This document shows, piece after piece, positions 15,407-23,659 of a stretch of 64,000 nucleotides of DNA (position 1 is the first letter of the stretch; each line of letters opens with the position of its first letter). The stretch covers positions 1 through 64,000 of the forward strand of contig DAMALH010000016.1 of assembly GCA_032000125.1 (NCBI GenBank), read 5' to 3'. Both the position numbers and the translations under genes were made by a program. Source of the stretch: Dryocola sp032000125 (GTDB lineage: Bacteria > Pseudomonadota > Gammaproteobacteria > Enterobacterales > Enterobacteriaceae). The notes below the pieces were generated by a model. That model had not been told where the DNA came from and ran no database searches. It was given only the letters and a program-made list of their open reading frames with translations.

Positions 15407-16771
15407 TCAGGTGCAGATTTCGTAGCAGGGGATATAGGCGCTACCGGGGAGTTTCATACGGTGCTGCGCTACAAAGCCCTGTAGCAGATCGTCCATGCGT
15501 TTCATCATTCGGGCATCGCCGTGGATTTTGTACGGACCGTATTGTTCGATGGCGCGAATACCACCCTCTTTTACGTTCCCTGCCACAATGCCGGAGAAAG
15601 CCCGACGCAAAGAGGCGGCCAGCTTTTCTGCCGGCTGATTCGGGTAAAGATTGAGATCCGCCATATTTTCATGTGTTGGCTCAAACGGCATTTGTAGATC
15701 CTGCGCGATGCGCATCGACCAGTTAAAGCTATAGGCGTCGCCTGTTTCACGCCGATTCTCTTTCACCTGCGGCATGGCCTTTTTCATCAGGCGGGCCACT
15801 TCCGGCGCGTCATCAATAATAATTTTATAGTGACGACGTGCCTGTTCACCAACGGTGCTGACGATAAACTCGTCCAGCACGCGGAAGTAATCCGCGCTCT
15901 CTTTCGGGCCGGTCAGAATCAGCGGCAGGATCTGATCGTGGTTGTGCGGATTCATCAGAATACCCAACAGATACAGCAGCTCTTCTGCCGTGCCCACGCC
16001 GCCCGGGAAGATGATTATGCCGTGGGCGATACGGACAAAGGCTTCCAGACGCTTTTCGATATCCGGCATGATGATCAGCTCGTTGACCAGCGGATTAGGC
16101 GGCTCAGCGGCAATGATCGACGGTTCTGTCAGGCCGATAAAGCGCCCCTCTTTATAGCGCTGCTGCGCGTGCCCCACGGCTGCACCTTTCATCGGCGCTT
16201 CCATCGCGCCCGGCCCGCAGCCGGTGCAGATATTCAGCTCACGCAGCCCCAGTTGGGTGCCGACGCGGCGTGCATACAGGTATTCGTTTTCGTTAATGGA
16301 GTGCCCGCCCCAGCAGACGACGAGGTTTGGCGCCTCGCCGACGTGCAGCGCACGGGCGTTGCGTAGAATCGAAAACACCATATTGGTGATATGCGAGGAG
16401 TCTTCCAGATCAAGGTTCTGGAAGCGGCCTGCGTTTGCGAGCTGGCCGTTAACAAACAGAATGTCGCGTAATACCGCGAACAGGTTAGCCTGCAGGGCGC
16501 GGATAATGCGGCCATCGACAAAGGCGTCTTCCGGTGGATTGATAAGCTCCAGCTTAACGCCGCGTTCACGGCGCAACACGTTGATATCAAAGTTTTCGTA
16601 GCGCGAGAGAAGTTCTTTGCTGCTGTCGGTCTGGCTGCCTGAGTTAAGGACGGCAAGCGAACAGTTGCGGAAAAGTTGGTAAATGTCGCTGCTGGCCGTG
16701 CGTTTAAGCATATCGACTTCCAGTTGCGACAGCATATCCATTGAGCCAAGAGGGCTAATATGTGTAATCAA
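15407..16771 (-). CDS. ppnN: pyrimidine/purine nucleotide 5'-monophosphate nucleosidase
   Basis: Hydrolyses the N-glycosidic bond of nucleoside monophosphates; a (p)ppGpp-binding enzyme in E. coli. 454 residues, family length, nearly colinear with K-12 YgdH. LOG-family core with the motifs G-C-G-P-G-A-M-E-A-P-M-K-G and F-P-G-G-V-G-T-A-E-E (phosphate binding) in the centre. ATG 16771 gives the family start M-I-T-H-I-S-P-L-G-S. Interesting beside relA 16 kb away, but no operon link. Confidence 0.95.
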   Translation of the reverse strand: MITHISPLGSMDMLSQLEVDMLKRTASSDIYQLFRNCSLAVLNSGSQTDSSKELLSRYENFDINVLRRERGVKLELINPPEDAFVDGRIIRALQANLFAVLRDILFVNGQLANAGRFQNLDLEDSSHITNMVFSILRNARALHVGEAPNLVVCWGGHSINENEYLYARRVGTQLGLRELNICTGCGPGAMEAPMKGAAVGHAQQRYKEGRFIGLTEPSIIAAEPPNPLVNELIIMPDIEKRLEAFVRIAHGIIIFPGGVGTAEELLYLLGILMNPHNHDQILPLILTGPKESADYFRVLDEFIVSTVGEQARRHYKIIIDDAPEVARLMKKAMPQVKENRRETGDAYSFNWSMRIAQDLQMPFEPTHENMADLNLYPNQPAEKLAASLRRAFSGIVAGNVKEGGIRAIEQYGPYKIHGDARMMKRMDDLLQGFVAQHRMKLPGSAYIPCYEICT

Positions 16772-16885
16772 GTTAACTCCTTACGGAGCGAGTGTGCCGC
16801 TCCCAATGATTACAATAGCCCTGCCTCATCGAATTTAACAACCCGAAAACCATTACTCCGTTATCGCCTGCGAGGCATTTCGCAT

Positions 16886-17728
16886 TTATTGACGAACGAG
16901 GCGGCCAAAGGCCGGATGGAAATCGGTATTGGTGCGCCACGGGTTGATATCCAGCCCGCCGCGGCGGGTATAACGCGCATAGACGCTCAGCGACTGTGGC
17001 CCGCAAAAACGCTGGACGTCGTTGAAAATGCGTTCAACGCACTGCTCATGGAATTCGTTATGGTGGCGGAATGACACGAGATAACGCAGCAGCTTTTCAC
17101 GGTCAATACGCGGGCCGCGATAACGAATCTGCACTGAACCCCAGTCGGGCTGATGGGTAATCAGGCAGTTGGATTTCAGAAGGTGGCTGACCAGCGTTTC
17201 TTCTACGATTTCGTCTCCGGCGGCACCCGTCAGATAATCGGCACTGAATTCATAGCTATCGATAACGATGTTCTGCTCATCGATGCACTCGCCGTTGAAA
17301 GCGGCGATTTCCTGGGCTTCAAGCTCGTGCAAACGGAACAGCACGACGCTGACATCGCCCTGTGCGCAGGCGCTCAGGTCACGCGTTAAGGTTTCCTGTA
17401 CGCTTTCCCAGCCGCTAAAGCGCGTCTGGTTAAAACTGTTGAGATAGAGCTTAAAGCTTTTGGATTCAACGAGGTTCACGCTGTTAGCATCAAGCTGTAC
17501 GTGCCCAACGGCCACCTGCGGCAGGCCGTTATCGTTTAGCCAGGACAGTTCGTATAGCGTCCAGATATCGCCACCGGTAAAGGGCAGGTTATCCGCCCGC
17601 AGGCCTAACGGATCGCGGTTCAGACTGCGCGGCACGGCCTGAAGCAGGCCGGGTTCGTAGGTGTCCTGGTAAGCGGTTGGCTTGCCCAGCGTCAGGCCGC
17701 TCAGCGCCTGGTGTTTTTCATAAGACAT
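16886..17728 (-). CDS. queF: NADPH-dependent 7-cyano-7-deazaguanine reductase
   Basis: Reduces preQ0 to preQ1 in queuosine synthesis. 280 residues, long two-domain (YqcD-type) form. The catalytic Cys is in E-S-K-S-F-K-L-Y-L-N-S-F and following region (thioimide-forming Cys in the C-terminal T-fold half is within L-K-S-N-C-L-I-T-H-Q-P-D-W-G). The NADPH-binding E-S-K-S-F-K motif is visible near residue 88. Divergent from syd. Queuosine partners queE and queD are also in this window. Confidence 0.94.
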   Translation of the reverse strand: MSYEKHQALSGLTLGKPTAYQDTYEPGLLQAVPRSLNRDPLGLRADNLPFTGGDIWTLYELSWLNDNGLPQVAVGHVQLDANSVNLVESKSFKLYLNSFNQTRFSGWESVQETLTRDLSACAQGDVSVVLFRLHELEAQEIAAFNGECIDEQNIVIDSYEFSADYLTGAAGDEIVEETLVSHLLKSNCLITHQPDWGSVQIRYRGPRIDREKLLRYLVSFRHHNEFHEQCVERIFNDVQRFCGPQSLSVYARYTRRGGLDINPWRTNTDFHPAFGRLVRQ

Positions 17729-17796
17729 GTGTCACCGATAGAATGCAGGTACAATTGGCCTCTATTGTACCGCAGCCTTAGGTGAGTGAGAAATTG

Positions 17797-18345
17797 ATGG
17801 ATAACGATGTGCGCCAGGCGCTGGAAGCATTTACCGAACGTTTTTGTACGCAGTGGCGTGAGCAAACCGGCGGCTGGCCCGCAAGCGAAGAGCTGTACGG
17901 CGTTCCGTCACCCTGCATTGTCACCACCACCGGCAGCGACGTGCGCTGGCAGCCGCAACCTTTTTCCCTTGAGGACGATTTAAGCGGCGTTGCGCGCGCG
18001 CTGGATATCTCGCTCCAGCCGGCGGCCCATCAGTTTTATACCACACAGTTCGCAGGCGATATGCCCGCGCTATCCGGCAGCGTGGTTTTGACGCTTCTGC
18101 AGGCCTGGAGCGAGGACGACTTTCAGCGCGTTCAGGAAAATCTCATCGGCCACCTGGTAACGCAGAAACGTCTGAAACTCCCACCGACCCTTTTTCTGGC
18201 CACCACGCAGGACGAAATGGAAGTGGTGTCGCTGTGCAACTTAAGCGGTGAAGTGGTGCTGGAAAAAATTGGCACTAAGCAGCGCACGACGCTGGCGCCC
18301 TCGCTGGTGGCATTCCTGGAATCGCTCCAGCCGCGGGTTATTTAG
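17797..18345 (+). CDS. syd: SecY-interacting protein Syd
   Basis: Cytoplasmic protein that binds SecY and is thought to check SecY-SecE assembly. 182 residues from ATG 17797, aligned with the K-12 N-terminus; a GTG at 17782 would only add five residues. Conserved E-E-L-Y-G-V-P-S-P-C-I, Y-T-T-Q-F-A-G-D-M and V-Q-E-N-L-I-G-H-L-V-T-Q-K-R-L-K-L-P-P-T. Upstream of csrB as in K-12. Confidence 0.94.
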   Translation: MDNDVRQALEAFTERFCTQWREQTGGWPASEELYGVPSPCIVTTTGSDVRWQPQPFSLEDDLSGVARALDISLQPAAHQFYTTQFAGDMPALSGSVVLTLLQAWSEDDFQRVQENLIGHLVTQKRLKLPPTLFLATTQDEMEVVSLCNLSGEVVLEKIGTKQRTTLAPSLVAFLESLQPRVI

Positions 18346-18364
18346 CCCGGTCGCGCAGCTTGCG

Positions 18365-18405
18365 TGTGAGAGATCTCTTACAAACCCTGTAAGAGATCGC
18401 TAACT
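18365..18405. promoter_or_regulatory. two UvrY (GacA/SirA)-type boxes upstream of csrB
   Basis: TGTGAGAGATCTCTTACA at 18365-18382 is an almost perfect 18-bp palindrome matching the GacA/UvrY box (TGTAAG-N6-CTTACA). A weaker second copy, TGTAAGAGATCGCTAAC, lies at 18388-18404. They are about 170-190 bp upstream of the csrB 5' end, the distance known for the UvrY upstream activating site. The cognate sensor BarA is encoded at 28561-31326. Confidence 0.88.
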
Positions 18406-18554
18406 TTTTAGCAGGCATTGGCTGACCGCTATTATTGCATTCCTTTACTTTTCAAACTGTTGGATATCTGCCGCTTGGCTTTCGAACGAAAGTTTATGGG
18501 AACTATCCCGCCGGGTCCCTTGTCACAAACGGCCAAATAAGAGATCCTGTATTC

Positions 18555-18928
18555 ATCGACAGGACGTCGAATAGTGAAGGCGACATCAGGATGACGTCCC
18601 TTCATGCGGAAGCGGAACACGTCAGGAAGGCGTTACAGGGAAGGCTTCAGGAAGAAGCAAGGAACCACTCAGGATGAGTAAGGGACACCTCCAGGAAGGA
18701 GAATGAGAGCCGAATCAGGGTGATTGGCGGGTCAGGAAGACTAAAGGATTTCGCAGCAGGATGATGCAGGACACCAGCAGGATGCCGGTTGCAGGATGCA
18801 TGTACGATGGATTGTAGGTCAGGAGACCGCAGGACAAAGTTGTCACGGACGAGCAGGGAGCACTAAAAGTAGCCGGATTAGCTGCGAAACGAACCGGGAG
18901 CACTGTTTATACAGTGCTCCCTTTTTTT
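18555..18928 (+). ncRNA. csrB: CsrB small RNA, CsrA antagonist
   Basis: Sponge RNA that sequesters the translational regulator CsrA. About 374 nt from ATCGACAGGACG to the T-run. It carries some twenty GGA motifs, mostly CAGGA(T/A)G in hairpin loops (for example CATCAGGATG, TCAGGAAG, GCAGGATG), and the conserved 3' part AAAGTTGTCACGGACGAGCA and GCGAAACGAACCGGGAGC. It ends in the GGGAGCACTG/CAGTGCTCCC terminator with seven U. Position between syd and yqcC is canonical. The 5' end is placed by similarity and may be off by a few nt; the sequence before 18555 lacks a clear sigma-70 -35. Confidence 0.95.
18906..18928 (+). terminator. CsrB terminator
   Basis: The right arm of the GGGAGCACTG stem (begins 18897) pairs with CAGTGCTCCC (18912-18921) and is followed by T7 (18922-18928). 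Confidence 0.85.
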
Positions 18929-18998
18929 ATGCTTTTTTTCGCCAGGCCAAAGAAGTGATATGCTTGCCCGCTTTATTGGCCTGACGTATGAGGTTTTT

Positions 18999-19328
18999 AT
19001 GGAACGCCATGCGCTGGTACGCCAGCATTTACAAGCAATCGAACAGGTTTTACGCGATCACCAGCAGTGGCAGGGTATTGCTCCGCAGCCTGCCGCCTTT
19101 GAAAGCACGCAGCCATTTTGTATGGATACGCTGGAGCCGCATGAGTGGCTACAGTGGGTGCTGATTCCGCGTATGCACGCGCTTATCGACAGCAAACAGC
19201 CGCTGCCATCTTCTTTTGCCATTGCCCCCTATTATGAAATGGCGCTTGATGCCGCCCATATCGGCCGCGAACCGCTGCTGGCCGCCCTGCAGGAGCTGGA
19301 CGTTCTGTTTGCCGGTGCCGCCGACTGA
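18999..19328 (+). CDS. yqcC: YqcC family protein
   Basis: 109-residue small soluble protein of unknown function (YqcC-like domain). Conserved core S-T-Q-P-F-C-M-D-T-L-E-P-H-E-W-L-Q-W-V-L-I-P-R-M. ATG 18999 gives the family length; an in-frame start at 18960 would overlap the csrB-proximal region and lacks support. Its TGA overlaps the truC ATG by one base, so the two are coupled; a role in tRNA or ribosome biology is possible only by association. Confidence 0.9.
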   Translation: MERHALVRQHLQAIEQVLRDHQQWQGIAPQPAAFESTQPFCMDTLEPHEWLQWVLIPRMHALIDSKQPLPSSFAIAPYYEMALDAAHIGREPLLAALQELDVLFAGAAD

Positions 19329-20110
19329 TGCTGGAAATCATCTATCAGGACGAATGGCTGGTAGCGGTGAACAAACCGTCTGGCTGGCTGGTGCACCGTA
19401 GCTGGCTGGACCGGCACGAAAAAGTCTTCGTGATGCAAACCGTGCGCGATCAAATCGGCCAGCACGTGTTCACCGTCCATCGTCTGGACAGGCCGACGTC
19501 CGGCGTGCTGCTGATGGGGCTTTCAAGCGAGGTTGGGCGGCTACTGTCGCAACAGTTCGAAAATCATCAGGTTCAGAAGCGTTATCATGCAATAACTCGC
19601 GGCTGGCTTGAGGATGAGGCGGTGCTGGATTACCCGCTAACCGAGGAGCTGGATAAAATTGCTGACAAGCATGCCAGCCAGGATAAAGGCCCGCAGCCTG
19701 CGGTAACCCATTATCGCGGCGTGGCGACGGTTGAAATGGCGGTGTCGGCGGGACGTTACCCGACGGCGCGCTACAGCCTCGTGGAACTCGAACCGCAGAC
19801 CGGCCGCAAGCACCAGTTGCGCCGCCACCTTTCGCACCTGCGCCATCCTATTATTGGCGATTCGAAGCACGGTGATTTGCGCCAGAATCGCGCTGCTGCG
19901 GAACATTTCGGCTGCCAGCGTTTAATGCTGCACGCAAGTCACCTTCAGCTTAATCACCCGGTTACCGGCGAGCCGCTCGTTTTGCGCGCGCAGCTTGACG
20001 ATACGTGGATGCAGATGATGTCACAGTTTGGCTGGCACGGCATGCTCAGCGATATCGAAAAGGTTGAGTTTGCGGCAGGCAACCGTCAGGATGAAAACCA
20101 GAAACCCTAA
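19328..20110 (+). CDS. truC: tRNA pseudouridine(65) synthase
   Basis: RluA-family enzyme making pseudouridine 65 in tRNA(Ile1) and tRNA(Asp). 260 residues as in K-12. Catalytic motif H-R-L-D-R-P-T-S-G-V-L near residue 54 and the later G-R-K-H-Q-L-R-R-H-L-S. Coupled with yqcC and followed 16 bp later by yqcA. Confidence 0.95.
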   Translation: MLEIIYQDEWLVAVNKPSGWLVHRSWLDRHEKVFVMQTVRDQIGQHVFTVHRLDRPTSGVLLMGLSSEVGRLLSQQFENHQVQKRYHAITRGWLEDEAVLDYPLTEELDKIADKHASQDKGPQPAVTHYRGVATVEMAVSAGRYPTARYSLVELEPQTGRKHQLRRHLSHLRHPIIGDSKHGDLRQNRAAAEHFGCQRLMLHASHLQLNHPVTGEPLVLRAQLDDTWMQMMSQFGWHGMLSDIEKVEFAAGNRQDENQKP

Positions 20111-20126
20111 TCCAGGAAGTTAACCG

Positions 20127-20576
20127 ATGGCCGAAGTGGGAATTTTTGTTGGCACCATGTATGGAAACTCGCTGCTGGTGGCAGAAGAAGCCGAAGCGAT
20201 TTTGATAAAGCAGGGACACAAAGCGACGGTGTTTGAAGACCCGGAGCTGGCAGACTGGCAACGCTACCGCCAGCATTACGTGCTGATTGTCACCTCGACC
20301 ACCGGCCAGGGCGATTTACCCGACAGTATTGTTCCGCTGTTTCAGGCCTTAAAAGACGAAGTGGGTTACCAGCCGGAGCTACGCTACGGGCTGATTGCCC
20401 TGGGCGACAGCAACTACGACCATTTCTGCGGCGGCGGTAAAAAGTTTGATGCGCTGCTCCAGGAGCAGGGCGCAACGCGAGTGGGGAGCGTGCTGGCAAT
20501 CGATGCTAACGATCACCCCGAGCCGGAAGCGGTCGCCAATCCCTGGGTTGAGCAGTGGGCTAAGCTGCTGGGCTGA
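20127..20576 (+). CDS. yqcA: flavodoxin YqcA
   Basis: Short-chain flavodoxin of 149 residues. FMN-phosphate loop G-T-M-Y-G-N-S near residue 9, S-T-T-G-Q-G-D-L-P-D near 55 and G-L-I-A-L-G-D-S-N-Y-D-H-F near 90 line the FMN. Probable electron carrier; partner unknown. Third gene of yqcC-truC-yqcA; a terminator follows. Confidence 0.94.
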   Translation: MAEVGIFVGTMYGNSLLVAEEAEAILIKQGHKATVFEDPELADWQRYRQHYVLIVTSTTGQGDLPDSIVPLFQALKDEVGYQPELRYGLIALGDSNYDHFCGGGKKFDALLQEQGATRVGSVLAIDANDHPEPEAVANPWVEQWAKLLG

Positions 20577-20590
20577 ATTAATTCTTTCCC

Positions 20591-20626
20591 GGCGGGTAAG
20601 CGGCAGCGCTACCCGCCTTATTTTTG
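20591..20626 (+). terminator. Rho-independent terminator after yqcA
   Basis: GGCGGGTA (20591-20598) and TACCCGCC (20610-20617) form an 8-bp stem, followed by TTATTTTT. It closes the yqcC-truC-yqcA transcript. Confidence 0.85.
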
Positions 20627-20934
20627 CGGCCCATGTCACCGCGTCTATCCACCTGCCCGCAAACCCGTCCCCCTCGATTTTCTACTTTGTTGCAAAAAGC
20701 GTGAACCATCCCTCGGCTTTATGGACAGACGCCAGAAACTGCTCGAACGTTGAGCATCAAACTTGTGTCTTTGCACGATGAGGCCAGCCAGTTCCCTCCA
20801 TATACTTTCTTCCGGTTAAGTAATAAAACCGCGCAAACCAGCGTAATAGCTCGTTTCGCTAATAAAAATACCGTGCCAAAAACCAAGCACCCTTTCCGTT
20901 ACCCTACAAATGCTGTTTAGTTCAGGAGTGCATC
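20627..20934 (+). promoter_or_regulatory. gudP upstream region, no gene seen
   Basis: 308 bp between the yqcA terminator and gudP without a credible gene. It must contain the glucarate-operon promoter, which in E. coli is activated by CdaR. I do not see a CRP palindrome or a CdaR site that I could define. An SD-like TTCAGGAG precedes gudP. Confidence 0.4.
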
Positions 20935-22290
20935 ATGAACACAATTAGCCAAACGGCGAGCGTGGTCGAAAAAAGGACTAACGCCCGCTACTGGATAGTG
21001 GTGATGCTGTTTATCGTCACTTCATTTAACTATGGCGACCGCGCCACCCTGTCTATTGCCGGCTCCGAGATGGCAAAAGACATCGGGCTTGACCCCATCG
21101 GTATGGGATACGTTTTCTCCGCGTTCTCATGGGCCTATGTCATCGGCCAGATTCCGGGCGGCTGGCTGCTTGACCGCTTCGGGTCGAAGCGCGTCTATTT
21201 CTGGTCCATTTTCATCTGGTCGATGTTTACCCTTTTGCAGGGCTTCGTCGATATCTTTAGCGGCTTTGGCATTATCATCGCGCTGTTTACGCTGCGTTTT
21301 CTGGTGGGCCTGGCCGAAGCGCCATCTTTCCCCGGCAACAGCCGCATCGTGGCGGCCTGGTTCCCGGCGCAGGAGCGCGGCACCGCGGTCGCCATTTTTA
21401 ACTCCGCGCAATATTTTGCGACAGTGATCTTTGCCCCGGTGATGGGCTGGCTGACGCACGAAGTGGGCTGGTCGCACGTGTTCTTCTTCATGGGCGGGCT
21501 GGGTATCGTCATTAGCTTTGTCTGGCTGAAGGCGATCCACGACCCTAACAGCCATCCGGGCGTGAACAAAAAAGAGCTTGAATACATCGAAGCGGGCGGC
21601 GCGCTCATTAACATGGATCAGAAAAAGGCCAAAGAGCACGTTCCCTTTGCACAAAAGTGGGGCCAGATCAAACAGTTGATTGGCTCACGCATGATGATTG
21701 GCATCTATATCGGCCAGTATTGTATCAATGCCTTAACCTATTTCTTTATCACCTGGTTCCCGGTTTATCTGGTGCAGGAAAAGGGAATGTCGATTCTGAA
21801 GGCGGGCGTTGTGGCTTCGGTGCCAGCGGTATGTGGATTTATGGGCGGCGTGCTGGGCGGGGTTATCTCCGACTGGCTGTTGCGCCGCACCGGTTCGCTA
21901 AATATTGCGCGTAAAGCGCCCATCGTGCTGGGAATGTTGCTCTCGGTCAGCATGGTGTTCTGTAACTACGTGCAGGCTGAATGGCTGGTGGTGGGCTTTA
22001 TGGCGATGGCTTTCTTCGGCAAGGGCATCGGTGCGCTGGGCTGGGCCGTGATGGCCGACACCGCGCCAAAAGAGATCAGCGGTCTGAGCGGCGGTCTGTT
22101 TAACATGTTCGGCAACGTTTCCGGCATCGTGACGCCAATTGCTATCGGCTACATTGTCGGGGTCTCCGGCTCGTTTAACGGCGCGCTGATTTACGTCGGG
22201 GTCCACGCCATTGTCGCAGTGCTTAGCTATCTGGTGATCGTTGGCGATATCAAACGCATAGAACTCAAACCCGTCATCGCAGGACGATAA
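20935..22290 (+). CDS. gudP: D-glucarate/galactarate MFS transporter
   Basis: Major facilitator (ACS/anion:cation symporter type) with about 12 membrane helices, 451 residues. Conserved R-Y-W-I-V-V-M-L-F-I-V-T-S-F-N-Y-G-D-R-A-T-L-S and G-W-L-L-D-R-F-G-S-K-R. First gene of the gudP-gudX-gudD-kinase operon; its stop overlaps gudX. Supplies glucarate for dehydration by GudD. Confidence 0.94.
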   Translation: MNTISQTASVVEKRTNARYWIVVMLFIVTSFNYGDRATLSIAGSEMAKDIGLDPIGMGYVFSAFSWAYVIGQIPGGWLLDRFGSKRVYFWSIFIWSMFTLLQGFVDIFSGFGIIIALFTLRFLVGLAEAPSFPGNSRIVAAWFPAQERGTAVAIFNSAQYFATVIFAPVMGWLTHEVGWSHVFFFMGGLGIVISFVWLKAIHDPNSHPGVNKKELEYIEAGGALINMDQKKAKEHVPFAQKWGQIKQLIGSRMMIGIYIGQYCINALTYFFITWFPVYLVQEKGMSILKAGVVASVPAVCGFMGGVLGGVISDWLLRRTGSLNIARKAPIVLGMLLSVSMVFCNYVQAEWLVVGFMAMAFFGKGIGALGWAVMADTAPKEISGLSGGLFNMFGNVSGIVTPIAIGYIVGVSGSFNGALIYVGVHAIVAVLSYLVIVGDIKRIELKPVIAGR

Positions 22291-23633
22291 TGATGAATAC
22301 TCAAGCAAGTCCAATCGTCACGGATATGAAGGTCATCCCGGTCGCCGGTCATGACAGCATGTTGCTCAATATCGGCGGAGCGCACGGCGCCTTTTTCACC
22401 CGCAACATTGTGGTGCTTACCGATAGCGCCGGGAACACCGGCGTGGGCGAAGCGCCCGGCGGGGAAGTCATTTACCAGACGCTGGTGGAAGCTACCGGGC
22501 AGGTCGTCGGGCAGGAAGTTGCGCGCATGAATCGCGTGGTGCAGAACGTCCACAAAGGCAATCAGTCAGCCGATTTTGATACTTTTGGTAACGGCGCCTG
22601 GACCTTTGAACTGCGCGTTAACGCGGTGGCGGCGCTGGAAGCGGCGCTGCTGGATTTACTGGGCAAAGCGCTGAACGTGCCGGTTTGCGAGCTTCTTGGC
22701 CCAGGCAAGCAGCGCGATGAGGTTACCGTGCTGGGCTACCTGTTCTATATCGGCGATCGCAACAAAACCGATCTGCCTTATCTGGACGGCAAGCATGCCA
22801 GCCACGTCTGGTATGAGCTGCGCCATCAGGAAGCGCTGACCAGCGAGTCGATAGTGCGCCTGGCGCAGGCCGCGCAGGACCGCTACGGTTTTAAAGATTT
22901 CAAGCTTAAAGGCGGCGTGCTGCCGGGCGAGCAGGAGCTGGACGCCGCCCGTGAGCTAAAAAAACGCTTCCCGGATGCGCGTATTACCGTGGACCCTAAC
23001 GGGGCGTGGCGGCTTGATGAAGCCATTGAATTATGCAAAGGCATGGGGGATGTGCTGACCTATGCTGAAGATCCTTGCGGCGCCGAGCAGGGCTATTCCG
23101 GGCGTGAGGTGATGGCGGAGTTCCGTCGCGCGACCGGCCTGCCTGTCGCCACTAATATGATAGCCACCAACTGGCGTGAAATGAACCATGCTGTAATGGT
23201 CAACGCGGTAGACATTCCCCTTGCCGATCCGCATTTCTGGACGCTGAGCGGCGCCGTGCGCGTAGCGCAGCTGTGCGATGACTGGGGGTTAACCTGGGGC
23301 TGCCATTCGAACAACCATTTCGATATTTCGCTGGCGATGTTTACCCATGTGGGGGCGGCGGCGCCGGGCAAGCCGACCGCTATCGACACGCACTGGATCT
23401 GGCAGGAGGGCGATCAGCGCCTGACCACCTCCCCGCTGCAAATCGTCAATGGCAAAATCGCCGTGCCTGATGCGCCAGGCCTTGGCGTGGAGCTGGACTG
23501 GGAGCAGGTGCGAAAAGCGCACGAAATCTACAAGGCGCTGCCGGGCGGGTCGCGTAACGATGCCGCCGCCATGCAGTACCTGGTGCCCGGCTGGCAATTC
23601 GATCGTAAGCGTCCGGCTTTTGGCCGCGGATAG
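22290..23633 (+). CDS. gudX: glucarate dehydratase-related protein
   Basis: Enolase-superfamily protein of 447 residues, paralogous to the next gene gudD. It keeps the metal-ligand motifs V-D-P-N-G-A-W, A-E-D-P-C-G and N-M-I-A-T-N, the K-L-K-G-G lysine and the W-G-C-H-S-N-N-H-F-D base region (C where GudD has S). E. coli GudX is only weakly active. The frame opens with ATGATG overlapping the gudP stop; either Met may be used. Confidence 0.93.
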   Translation: MMNTQASPIVTDMKVIPVAGHDSMLLNIGGAHGAFFTRNIVVLTDSAGNTGVGEAPGGEVIYQTLVEATGQVVGQEVARMNRVVQNVHKGNQSADFDTFGNGAWTFELRVNAVAALEAALLDLLGKALNVPVCELLGPGKQRDEVTVLGYLFYIGDRNKTDLPYLDGKHASHVWYELRHQEALTSESIVRLAQAAQDRYGFKDFKLKGGVLPGEQELDAARELKKRFPDARITVDPNGAWRLDEAIELCKGMGDVLTYAEDPCGAEQGYSGREVMAEFRRATGLPVATNMIATNWREMNHAVMVNAVDIPLADPHFWTLSGAVRVAQLCDDWGLTWGCHSNNHFDISLAMFTHVGAAAPGKPTAIDTHWIWQEGDQRLTTSPLQIVNGKIAVPDAPGLGVELDWEQVRKAHEIYKALPGGSRNDAAAMQYLVPGWQFDRKRPAFGRG

Positions 23634-23659
23634 ATATTCTTGCTGACAAGGAACGAATA

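Noticed and set aside
18435..18984. Small frames inside the csrB region
   Set aside because: They overlap the GGA-rich sRNA and its upstream region and lack coding features.
22290..23633. gudX as a decayed pseudogene of gudD
   Set aside because: The frame is intact and the metal-binding and lysine motifs are kept; weak activity is known for the family without gene decay.
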